Source: CAWFLT01 sp963816795 (lineage in GTDB: Bacteria > Acidobacteriota > Vicinamibacteria > Vicinamibacterales > SCN-69-37). Taken from it: a DNA stretch of 64,000 nt. Under the pieces are notes generated by a model. The model was given only the letters and a program-made list of their open reading frames with translations. It had not been told where the DNA came from and did not search any database. The DNA lies in contig CAWFLT010000003.1 of the NCBI GenBank assembly GCA_963816795.1, positions 248,001-312,000 of the forward strand. Reading direction: 5' to 3'. The translations under genes and the position numbers were made by a program. Below are positions 9,131 to 17,587 of the stretch, piece after piece (position 1 is the stretch's first letter; each line of letters starts with the position of its first letter).

Positions 9131-9385
9131 TGGAGCGTGGAAAGCGCTTGAGGTACGGCGTGGAAAGCGCTTGAAGTTCGGTGTGGAGGGCGCTTGAAGT
9201 ACGGCGTGGAAAGCGCTTGAAGTTCGGGGTGGAAAGCGCCTGAAGTTCGGGGTGAAAAGCGCTTGAAGTTCGGGGTGAAAAGCGCCTCGAAGTTCGGGGT
9301 GGAAAGCGCCTTGAAGTTCGGCGTGGAATAGCGCTCGAGGTTCGGGGTGGAGAGCCGCTTGAAGTACGGGTGGAGCGCCCTGAAG
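9131..9385. repeat. Tandem array of about eleven 23-bp units, left arm
   Basis: Eleven degenerate copies of a 23-24 bp unit that begins TGGAAAGCGC and continues TTGAAGTTCGGGG run head to tail from 19 bases after the membrane-protein stop. Copies differ mainly at TTG/CTG, GTT/GTA and by occasional one-base insertions, which changes the reading phase from copy to copy, so the long open frames crossing it are not credible proteins. Inverted relatives of the unit form the second array at 9661-9900. Confidence 0.9.
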
Positions 9386-9660
9386 ACCACGACGGGCCGC
9401 GGCCGATTGAGGTGCCCGCCCGATTGGCGTCGGACCGCGCCGCGAATGATTCGGCATCAGCGCGCGGAGCTTCACAGGCTCGACGCCAAGGTCATCGCGT
9501 GGAACGCGCGCGACCTGACGGTCCGCGAGATTCACGGCCCTTTTGGCGGAGACTTCCACGGTCGACGCGTCGCCGGTTCGACATCGGCCCGACGTCGGTC
9601 GGGCCGAAGGGTGCCCGGCAGGCGCGGCCCTCGACCGTCGTGCCCTTCTACGGCGCACTT
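9386..9660. other. Unassigned spacer between two inverted arrays
   Basis: This 275-base stretch separates two oppositely oriented 23-bp arrays. It is non-repetitive and G+C-rich. Open frames cross it on both strands, but none starts or ends within it and none shows a known domain. A short segment reading ELHRLDAKVIAWNARDLTV on the plus strand looks protein-like but has no supporting start or ribosome site. I see no RNA gene here. Confidence 0.5.
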
Positions 9661-9900
9661 CGCGGCCCTTCACGTCCATCCCGCGCCCTTCGCACCGCAC
9701 CTCCGCGCCCTTCACCCCGACTTCGCGCCCTTCACGCCGGACTTCCCGTGCCTTTCACGCCGCACTTCCCGCGCCCTTCACACCGGACTTCCCGCGCCCT
9801 TCACGCCGTACTCCGCGCCCTTCACCCGAACTTCCCGCGCCCTTCACGCCCGCACTTCCAGCGCCCTTCACGCCGTCACTTCCCGCGCCCTTCACCCGTA
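9661..9900. repeat. Tandem array of about eleven 23-bp units, right arm (inverted relative)
   Basis: About eleven copies of a unit that begins CGCGCCCTTCACGCC and ends GGACTTCC, period 21-24 bp, running up to 6 bases before the stop of the convergent VWFA gene. Reverse-complementing the unit and aligning it to the left array gives about 16 identities in 23 positions, so the two arrays are diverged inverted relatives that could pair over most of their length. Confidence 0.88.
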
Positions 9901-9905
9901 ACGTC

Positions 9906-10772
9906 TTACTGCTTGACGGCGAGCCGCGTCGGCGCGAGCAACGTCACGCCTTTCCGCTTGGTCGCGATGCTGATGCGCTCGTTCGGCTTCACGCCGTCGG
10001 CCAGCGTGTATGTCAGCGTGTACTGATGCATCAGGTGGTCGACGATCCTGGACGTCGCCGCCTGCAGCGCCGTTGAGCTCGTCGCCACCGACGGCCTCGG
10101 TCCGGCCGCCGGTGAACTTCGGGCCATCGCCGAGGACACGGCCAATCGGCGTCGTTGGCAGTGAGAGCAGATCGACAATCGCGCCGCTCGCCACGACCTG
10201 CGCCAGCACCTGGTCGAGGTTGGAGCTCTCTGAGACGTCGCCGCCAATCGTGAGCACGAGGATGACCGGGCGTGCCGACCTGCGGCGAACGTGCTCCTTG
10301 GCGGCTTCGGAAATTCCCGTCGACCAATTGCTCCGGCTCCGGCAGCAGCTTGCCGCGCTGCCCGAGCCGGCCCAGCGCCGTCTTGAGCAGTGCCACGTCC
10401 TGGGTGTAGTCCTGGATGACGAGCGCCTGCGGGCTCATCTGGCGGATGGAAAACTCCGCCCGCGCGATCGTGACCTTGCAGCACTTGCGCCACCACCGGC
10501 TGAAATCCGCCCGTCCCGCCGTCGTCGACGATGATCGCGATCTGCATCGGCGTGGTGTCGGGCGTCAGGCTCGAAACCGTCGCGTCTTTCCCGCCATCCT
10601 TGACTGTCAGATCGGCGGCGGTGAGATCCGCCACGATCCCGCCCTTCGCATCGATCGCCGCGAGATGCACCGTTCTCGTCGTGGCCGCCAGCGGTGCTTC
10701 CGCGTCGAGGTTCGCGGGGCCGGCCGACAGCACCGCGAAGGCGAGCATGAGCACCAGTCCAATCCGTTTCAT
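9906..10772 (-). CDS. VWFA-related (acidobacterial) domain protein, frameshifted
   Basis: A secreted protein of the VWFA-related family that is expanded in Acidobacteriota. The N-terminus is a signal peptide (KRIGLVLMLAFAVLSAGPA) followed by VHLAAIDAKGGIVADLTAAD, the usual beta-sandwich prefix; the MIDAS-like region reads MQIAIIVDDGG, so the canonical DxSxS is not seen. The C-terminus ends MHQYTLTYTLADGVKP and RKGVTLLAP, matching the ending of its relatives (compare the intact copy at 29374-30228). The middle changes frame near 10490, 10290 and 10150. ATG at 10772; a GTG lies one codon upstream. Ligand unknown. Confidence 0.72.
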   Translation of the reverse strand: MKRIGLVLMLAFAVLSAGPANLDAEAPLAATTRTVHLAAIDAKGGIVADLTAADLTVKDGGKDATVSSLTPDTTPMQIAIIVDDGGTGGFQPVVAQVLQGHDRAGGVFHPPDEPAGARHPGLHPGRGTAQDGAGPARAARQAAAGAGAIGRREFPKPPRSTFAAGRHARSSSCSRLAATSQRAPTSTRCWRRSWRAARLSICSHCQRRRLAVSSAMARSSPAAGPRPSVATSSTALQAATSRIVDHLMHQYTLTYTLADGVKPNERISIATKRKGVTLLAPTRLAVKQ

Positions 10773-10860
10773 CACGGTCTCCCGGCGCCTGGCAAATCAG
10801 CTTACCGTAGGACGCGCTCGAGCCTTCGCTGGCCGGTGGAGGCGAGTGTCAGGCGCCCGA

Positions 10861-13689
10861 TCAGCTGTCGCGCATGATCGAGAGCGGGCTCACCGCGAGC
10901 GCGCGCCGTGCCGGTACTGCACTGGCGATGAGCACTGCACCGACGAGGACGGCGGAAGGACGAGCCACTCGATGATCGACGGCGCGCCCGCGCCGGGGCA
11001 GACGCCACAACCATCGCATGACGAGCACCGAACCGATCGCGCCGCCAACAGCGCCCACCGCCGCCAGCCGAAGCCCTTCAGGAGCACCTGACGAATGACG
11101 CGCCAGCTCTGAGCGCCGAGCGCGAGGCGAAGCGCAATCTCGCGGCGGCGCTGCCGGGCGGATTCGGCGAACGCGCCGTAGAGACCGAGCCCGGCGAGCA
11201 CCAGCGCGAAGATCGCGGCGGCGCGACGAGCAACGTCGCGATTCGTGCCGGCGCGAAGGCCGTGAGGCTCAGGTGCGCATCGAGCGTGCGCACGGCGAGA
11301 AGGCGGCCGCCGTCGACGCCGCTGAGCGCGCGGCCAACCGCGTCGACTCACCCCGTATCGGCACGCCGTGCGCCGAGAATCAGCGTCATGCGGCCTTCGA
11401 AGTTCTGCCAGATCGGCAGGAAGATCGCCGGCGGGCTCTCGCGCTGCGACGACCGAAGCAGCGGCGATCGAACGACACCGACGATCTCGGTCCGCCCGCC
11501 GGCGACGTCGATGACCGTGGCCCCGACCGCGCCCTCCTCGAACTACAGGTCGGCGGCCTGTTGATTGACGACGGCGACGCGGTGAACAGGACCGACGCCG
11601 GCGTGTCGCCGAACCACATCCCCGCGACGAGCGAGAAGCCCATGGCCACGAAGTATCCGGACGAGACCACCGTCGGCGCGAGGATGGCCCGCGCGGCCAA
11701 CGGGGCTGCCGGCACCCTGACCTGCATCGGGCTCCCTGACGGCACCGGCGGCGGACCCTGCTCGGCGTAGTAGTAGATCAGCGGACCGGGCGGCTCGTCG
11801 CGGCTGACGCCGTGGGCGCGGGCGCACGACTCCGACAATCGACACGCGATCACCGGACGGAATCGACGATGGTTCGACCGAGCGCGTCGCCGCCAAACGA
11901 GGTGGCCGCCGCCTGCTCGTTGACGACGGCGACGCGACAGCCACCCGCCGTGTCGCGCCCGCCGAACATCCGGCCGGCGACCGGAGGCAATTGGAGGCCA
12001 GTGACGACGGTGGGCGTCGTCGCGACGGCCGCGACGATCGCGTCGCGTACGGCGACACTTCGCGGGGCTCGATCCGGTAGGCTGCCACGAGGCGCGGCCA
12101 CCGGGAATGACTGACGTCCAGACGGCGGTATCGATCCCCTCGAGCGCCAACGCGGCCTCCTCCGCGCGGCGAAAGTAGTCGCGGCCGAGCGATCCTTCGA
12201 GGATCGCGACGATCGGCTCGCCGAGCCGATCGCCGGCGCCGGTGCGGAGCGCGGAGCGGAATCCGTCCAGCAGCACGCCGGTCGCGATGACGAGCACACC
12301 GCAGCACGACATCTGCGCGATGACCAGCCCCGATCGCAACCGCCGCGCCGCATTCGACGGCCCGCCGCTCTCGCGGCGCAGGACGGCCGCCGGATCGTCG
12401 TGACGCACTTCGAAAAATGGCACGAGGCCACACGCGATCGTGATCACGACGCAGGCGATCGATACGACGCGCGAGCGCAGCGAGATCGGGCGCAGAGCTG
12501 AGGTGCTCGGCGTCTTGATCGAAGAGGAGCGCCGGAATCACGGCCGTCGTCCACGCCGCGAGCAGCAGACCACCTGCCCCGCCGGCGACCGCGACCAGCA
12601 GGCTGTCGATCGAGACTGTGACGTCCGAGCTGCGTCGCGGCTGGCGCCGATTGCGCGACGCGGATTGACGTCTCCTGCGATCGCGCCGACGCGCGCGCCA
12701 GCGAGAAACGCGACGACGTTGGCGCAGGCGATGAAGAAGACGACGCCAGCCGCCGCTGGAAGCAGCCGGCTGAGCCGGAAAAACCCGCCGGCGACTTCGG
12801 GCGTCGCGCCAGTGTAGCGCTGCACGGCGATGGCCGCGTCCTGCGTCCGTGCCGACGTTCGACGATCGTCTGAGCGCGCGACGGCGTCACGCGCGGCGTG
12901 CAGGCGCGCCAGCACCCAGACGCTGCGGCTCCGACGGTCGCGGTCGGTCGCGGTGGCGTGCGTCCGAGCGACACCCACAGGTCCACCGCGCGTCCGAAGT
13001 ACACGCCCTCGAGCCACGCGGGCGCGACATCCGCGACCGCGCGAAGTCGACGCCGTCCACGCGAATCGACTGGCCGCTTCGCGTCGGCTCGGCTCTTGCA
13101 GCTCCGACTCGCCAGAAGCGATGGCTGACGACGATGTCATCGGTCCGCGGCAGTCCGAGCAGCTCAAAGACCTCCGGCGTGACCGTGGCGATGGGCACCA
13201 CTGACGGACGACTCGCCACCGAAACCGCGGCCTGCGATTCACGCACGGCGCCGACGGCGGCAAAGGCGTCCGTCTGGCCTCGCAGCGCCCGCACGTCGTC
13301 CAGCGACATCGGCCCGAAGCCGTCCCTCACGTCGCGGGAGAACACCGAGACGAGCGTGTCGACTCCGGCCAGAGGCACATCGCGGCCGACGAGGCCGCGA
13401 ATGAACGGGGCGAATCAATCCCAGGACGGCGGCGTTGCCGCCGATCCCGACGGCGATCGTGAGCACCAGCGCTGCAGTCAGCGCCTCGCGGGCGAGCTCC
13501 TTCCGCCCGTCCGGGGCAGCGAGTCAGAACGCCGTGCCGTAGTCGCGTGACGCGGTCGCCTTGCTGCAGGGTCGAGACGACCTCCTGTGGTGTCGCGGCG
13601 CCGTAGACGCGCGCGCTTCCCTGCGCCTGTGGATGAGCGGCGGTGAGCGTCAACAGCGCGGCACCGGAAGAACACGACCGACAGCGCAT
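10861..13689 (-). CDS. ADOP-type FtsX/MacB permease, heavily frameshifted
   Basis: An approximately 930-residue locus with the organisation of acidobacterial duplicated orphan permeases: two FtsX-like permease halves and two periplasmic MacB-like domains in one chain, with no ATPase beside it. Readable landmarks in order are LTIAVGIGGNAAVLG (first membrane segment), LVSVFSRDVRDGFGPMSL, VTPEVFELLGLP, FFIACANVVAFLAGARV, RLRSGLVIAQMSCCGVLVIA, LGLYGAFAESARQRRREIAL with RLALGAQ, and the final VPARRALAVSPLSIMRDS. At least ten frame changes interrupt it. The ATG at 13689 has GAGGAGG upstream, but the first 58 codons (leader plus EVVSTLQQGDRV) end in a TGA, so this may instead be a separate small exported peptide. 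Such permeases are often exporters or lipoprotein-release relatives. Confidence 0.7.
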
Positions 13690-13751
13690 GAACAACCTCC
13701 TCGAAAAAGCCACGACATGGTACGGTACGCGCACCCTTCGGGAGCGCATCG

Positions 13752-14654
13752 TTGGAAATCTATCTCGTCGACGGCACGTACGAGTTGTTTCGTCACTACT
13801 TCGCGCTGCCGCCCGCACAAGACGCGGAGGGCCGCGAGGTCGCGGCGGTACGCGGCGTCCTCACTTCGATGCTGGGCCTGATCAATTCAGGCGCGACGCA
13901 TCTTGGCGTCGCGACCGATCACGTCATCGAGTCGTTTCGCAATCGCTTGTGGCGAGGCTACAAGACGAGCGCCGGCGTGCCCGCCAACCTCATGTCGCAG
14001 TTTCAGCTGCTCGAAGACGCGTTGACGGAGCTCGGCGTAGTCGTCTGGCCGATGGTCGAGTTCGAAGCGGACGACGCCCTGGCCGCCGCCGCAGAGCGAG
14101 CGGCTGCCGATCCGCGAGTGACGCGTGTCGTGATCTGCACGCCCGACAAGGACCTGTCGCAGTCGGTCCGCGGCACCCGCGTGGTGCAGCTCAACCGGCG
14201 GACCCGCGAGTTCCGTGACGAGAACGGCGTGATCGCGAAGTTCGGCGTGCCGCCTTCCGCGATTCCCGACTATCTGGCGCTCGTCGGTGACAGCTCGGAT
14301 GGCTATCCCGGCCTGCCGGGCTGGGGGCCCAAGTCGACGGCAGCCGTACTGGCACGCTTCGGTCACCTGGAGGCCATCCCGGAAGACTGGCGCGAGTGGC
14401 ATGTCAACGCCGCGAGCCCCGCCGCGCTGGCCGCCACATTCGTGCGCGAGCGCGATCGCGCGCTGCTCTTCCGAACGCTGGCGACGCTGAGGACCGATGC
14501 GCCGGTGTTCGATCGCGTGGACGACCTGGCCTGGCACGGTCCGCGGCCCGGCTTCTCGGCCTTCGCCGCAAAGCTCGAGGCGGCTGGTGCGGCGTCCAGT
14601 CCTCAACCAGGGCGACGCGGACAGGCCCGCGACACACGGCGAGACAGGCGGTGA
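13752..14654 (+). CDS. 5'-3' exonuclease / flap endonuclease family protein
   Basis: A 300-residue stand-alone relative of the N-terminal nuclease domain of DNA polymerase I, which removes 5' flaps. The metal-site residues are visible: Asp in YLVDGTYELFR, EFEADDALAAAAE, CTPDKDLSQSV, and DYLALVGDSSDGYPGLPGWG with the helix-hairpin-helix GPKSTAAVLARFG. The start is TTG at 13752; the divergent permease begins 62 bases away. Length and motif set are complete, and no polymerase domain follows. It is likely a housekeeping repair accessory. Confidence 0.88.
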   Translation: MEIYLVDGTYELFRHYFALPPAQDAEGREVAAVRGVLTSMLGLINSGATHLGVATDHVIESFRNRLWRGYKTSAGVPANLMSQFQLLEDALTELGVVVWPMVEFEADDALAAAAERAAADPRVTRVVICTPDKDLSQSVRGTRVVQLNRRTREFRDENGVIAKFGVPPSAIPDYLALVGDSSDGYPGLPGWGPKSTAAVLARFGHLEAIPEDWREWHVNAASPAALAATFVRERDRALLFRTLATLRTDAPVFDRVDDLAWHGPRPGFSAFAAKLEAAGAASSPQPGRRGQARDTRRDRR

Positions 14655-14662
14655 CTGGCGTT

Positions 14663-16282
14663 TTACCGTTTCGCGTAGAGCACGGCCGCCGGGCTGAGAT
14701 CCTGGCCGGCGATAGAACTGAGCGTCCCTATGGGCCCGTGCAGGGCCCACCACCGCTTGGCCTCGTCGGTAGACCACGCCGGCACCGGCAGCGCGGCCAG
14801 CCGGGCATCGAGCTCGGCCATGGTCTGCGGCCGGTCCGCAGGATCTTTGGCAATACAGTCGAGGACCAGCGCATCGAGCTCGGCAGGCAACGCGATTTCC
14901 GTCCGCATTGACGGCGGCGACGGCGCGTCGCGCACGTGGGCGAGCACGGTCGCGACCGCGGTGTCGCCCTTGAACACGGTCTGTCCCGTCAGCAACCAGT
15001 ACGCCACGCATCCCATCGCATAGATGTCCGCGCGCCCATCCACCTCGTCACGGCCGAGCCCGACCTCTGGCGCCATGTAGGCGGGCGTTCCGGCAGTCAC
15101 GCCCTGGACGGTCAGTGCCAGCTCCCCGGTCAGATCACCGGTGTGCTTGACGAGACCGAAGTCGAGCACCTTGACGAAATCGCAATCGGGCCCCAGCCGG
15201 CAGGTGAAGATGTTGCCCGGCTTGACGTCGCGATGAATGACCCCGCGCGCGTGTGCCTCGCCGAGGGAGTGACACGCCTGCCGAAGAAAGTGCACCGCGC
15301 GCGACGGTTCGACCGGCCCGAACTTCTGCACGAGCGTTTCCAGACTGAGCCCCTCGAGAAACTCCATGACGTAGTAGAACGCCCCTTCTTCCGTGACGCC
15401 GAAATCGTAGACGTCGATCGTGTGCGTCGATCGAAGCGCGGCGGTTTCGGTCGCTTCCCGCTCGAATCGCCGAACGGCCGTCTCACGGCTGCGGGCGTCG
15501 TGGCCGAGCAGTTCCGGCCGGATCAGCTTGACCGCCGCCGGCCGCGCCAGCATGCGATGACGGCCCATCCAGACTTCGCCCATGCCGCCTTCTCCGAGCT
15601 TGGTCACCAGCTCGTAGCTGCCGATCTCGCGCGCGCGGGTCAGGCGGACGCCATACCGATAGACAATCTGCGCGATCACGTAGGCGACGATCGCGCAGAG
15701 ATACGTCGTGAAGAGGAAGAACGCGATGACCAGCGGCACCGGCCGGCCGATCGGGTTCCCGAACGCACTCGTGAGCAGAATCGTGAGCGGCCCGGTCGAC
15801 GCGGATGCGAGCGCGGCGATCAGCACCCGCCGCGGGGTGTTCGGCGCGATCAGAGGAAACACGAGAATCCAGGCGCACTCCCACGGCAGCCCCGAGAACT
15901 TGCCTTCCACCAGCCGGATGTCGGGAAAACCGCCCCAGAACCCGGCGACCGAAATGCCGAGCGATCCGATCACCTCGAAGACGAGCCCCAGGTCGAGCAG
16001 TTTCTGCGGCGGCAGCAGGGCCCGCCACGACGCCACCCAAACGGCGATCGCCACCACGACCGAACCGATGGCAAACACGTTCTGCACACGCATGAACGAG
16101 TAGCCCGGCACCGTCAGCGACGCGACGATATGTGGTCCGAAGTAGGCCAGCGTGTAGGTGCAGCAATAGAGCAGCGCCGCCCATCCAAGCCGGCGCGACG
16201 CCTCGTCGAGCAGCTCGGCCGGGGCGCCCCCGAGCGACGAACGATCAGGACCGACCGGCACGGCCAGTCGCGTCGTCTGCAT
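14663..16282 (-). CDS. Ser/Thr protein kinase with N-terminal membrane domain
   Basis: About 539 residues. The first 210 residues form roughly six hydrophobic segments with short loops, and the kinase domain follows. Kinase landmarks are all present: glycine loop GEGGMGEV near residue 231, the Lys of AAVKLI near 252, HRDVKPGN near 351, DFG near 375 and APE near 405. It should be an active eukaryotic-type kinase. Most bacterial Ser/Thr kinases carry the membrane anchor after the kinase, so this N-terminal polytopic domain, possibly a 7TM-like sensor, is the unusual part. The ATG at 16282 is used; a GTG precedes it. It ends 9 bases from the convergent exonuclease stop. Confidence 0.9.
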   Translation of the reverse strand: MQTTRLAVPVGPDRSSLGGAPAELLDEASRRLGWAALLYCCTYTLAYFGPHIVASLTVPGYSFMRVQNVFAIGSVVVAIAVWVASWRALLPPQKLLDLGLVFEVIGSLGISVAGFWGGFPDIRLVEGKFSGLPWECAWILVFPLIAPNTPRRVLIAALASASTGPLTILLTSAFGNPIGRPVPLVIAFFLFTTYLCAIVAYVIAQIVYRYGVRLTRAREIGSYELVTKLGEGGMGEVWMGRHRMLARPAAVKLIRPELLGHDARSRETAVRRFEREATETAALRSTHTIDVYDFGVTEEGAFYYVMEFLEGLSLETLVQKFGPVEPSRAVHFLRQACHSLGEAHARGVIHRDVKPGNIFTCRLGPDCDFVKVLDFGLVKHTGDLTGELALTVQGVTAGTPAYMAPEVGLGRDEVDGRADIYAMGCVAYWLLTGQTVFKGDTAVATVLAHVRDAPSPPSMRTEIALPAELDALVLDCIAKDPADRPQTMAELDARLAALPVPAWSTDEAKRWWALHGPIGTLSSIAGQDLSPAAVLYAKR

Positions 16283-16294
16283 CACGGCATTCTG

Positions 16295-16550
16295 TCATTG
16301 GCGGGCGTAGACACATAAGAACTGCAGTTCGTTGTTGCCCCAACCGTGCCCTCCGGTCTCGACGACCCACTTCGCCGGATCGGGGGGCGCACCGGATCGC
16401 CCATCGAACTCATCCGCCCAGGTCAATTGCCAGCCCGCGAGCACCTGACGAGCGATACGCGGTCGCCTCCCCGCTGCTGGAGAAGACGGCCACGATGCCG
16501 GCGAACGCGCACGCCGCCGCCGCAGGTCTCCGCACGATTCGGACGGTAGC
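16295..16550 (-). pseudogene. Truncated glycoside hydrolase family 16 remnant
   Basis: The segment WADEFDG then PPDPAKW and ETGGHGWGNNELQF is the unmistakable N-terminal part of a GH16 beta-glucanase or laminarinase. A signal-peptide-like stretch (AAAACAFAGIVAVFSSS) lies just upstream in another frame. The coding sequence stops about 50 residues into the mature enzyme, before the catalytic ExDxxE motif, and abuts the kinase start 13 bases on. A deletion joining the two is likely. The coordinates of its beginning are approximate. Confidence 0.75.
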
Positions 16551-16601
16551 ACGGAACCCGCGTCTTGCACCGCTGCGTGAGCCGCCGAGTATGATGGACC
16601 A

Positions 16602-17579
16602 GTGCCAGCACCGGTGCGGGTGGCCTTTCTGGGCTGTGGCTTCATTACGCGCGTGCACAGCCAGAACGTCAGGACGCTCGCCGGGGACGTCGCGTGCAGC
16701 TATGCGAGCCGCGACGCCGCGAAGGCCAGCGCCTTCTGTCGGGAATTCGGCGGCACGACCAGCTATTCAAGTTACCGCGCGGCACTGGACGACGCGACGG
16801 TTGACGCAGTGGTCGTGGCGGTGCCGCCCAAGTTTCATCTGGAGCTCACGCTCGCCGCGCTCGACGCGGGCAAGCACGTGCTCGTTGAGAAGCCGGCGTT
16901 CCTCGAGTTGGCCGATTACGCGACGGTCCAGGCGGCACGCGATCGGATGCAGCGCATCGTCCTGGTCGGCGAGAACGACCACTACAAGCCGCTGGCCGTC
17001 CGGCTCAGACGGCTCCTGGCCGACGGGGCGATTGGGGAGATGGTGTTTGCGCAGTTCACGACGATCGCGAAGCGTCTCAAATCAGCGGACGACTGGCGGA
17101 ATGACGAGAGCATGGCAGGCGGCGACGCGTTTTTCGAAGAAGGCATCCACTGGCTGCATCTCGCCGGCAGTCTGGGTCCTCAGATCACGGCGATTCAGGG
17201 ATTTCGGCCGGCCGGATCGATGGACGGTCCCGATCGCCGTCGTAAGAGCATGATGGTGGCCTTTCGCTACGACAACGGCGCGGTCGGAACGCTTTACTAC
17301 TCGCGCGAAATCCCCTCGCTGCTGCGGGGCCTGCGCGTCTCGAAGCTGATGGGACGCGGCGGCGTCATCTCGTTCGAGTCCAACGGCGCAGCGATGCTGG
17401 TCCGCGGCCGCCGGATGCCCAGGCTGGTGCTCCCGGGGTTTCGCGACATCCGCGGCTATCAAGCCATGTATCGCGACTTCGTACGCGCCATTCGCACCGG
17501 GAGCCCTCCGGAGATGAGCCTGGAACGCGCGATGGACGACCACCGTCTGATGGACCAGATTTACGCCAGCCTCGCATAG
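16602..17579 (+). CDS. Gfo/Idh/MocA family NAD(P)-dependent oxidoreductase
   Basis: A 325-residue sugar or cyclitol dehydrogenase-type protein. The Rossmann motif VAFLGCGFITRVH is at residues 7-19, the conserved EKP at 96-98, and the substrate side carries GGDAFFEEGIHWLH. C-terminal VRAIRTGSPPEMSLE matches the family ending. GTG start at 16602. It is followed after 8 bases by the GMC oxidoreductase, which implies an operon acting on the same carbohydrate substrate. The identity of that substrate cannot be read from sequence. Confidence 0.88.
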   Translation: MPAPVRVAFLGCGFITRVHSQNVRTLAGDVACSYASRDAAKASAFCREFGGTTSYSSYRAALDDATVDAVVVAVPPKFHLELTLAALDAGKHVLVEKPAFLELADYATVQAARDRMQRIVLVGENDHYKPLAVRLRRLLADGAIGEMVFAQFTTIAKRLKSADDWRNDESMAGGDAFFEEGIHWLHLAGSLGPQITAIQGFRPAGSMDGPDRRRKSMMVAFRYDNGAVGTLYYSREIPSLLRGLRVSKLMGRGGVISFESNGAAMLVRGRRMPRLVLPGFRDIRGYQAMYRDFVRAIRTGSPPEMSLERAMDDHRLMDQIYASLA

Positions 17580-17587
17580 CCTCTTTG

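Noticed and set aside
8501..9715. Long minus-strand frames with FHPELQ-type repeats across the 23-bp array
   Set aside because: They arise from translation of the tandem array; frames exist on both strands, the unit phase shifts between copies, and there is no start context or known domain.
9131..9900. CRISPR array
   Set aside because: The repeats are directly adjacent with no unique spacers between copies and no cas gene is present in the window.
13752..14654. DNA polymerase I fragment
   Set aside because: The protein has a complete nuclease domain with a natural end and no polymerase domain or its remnants follow.
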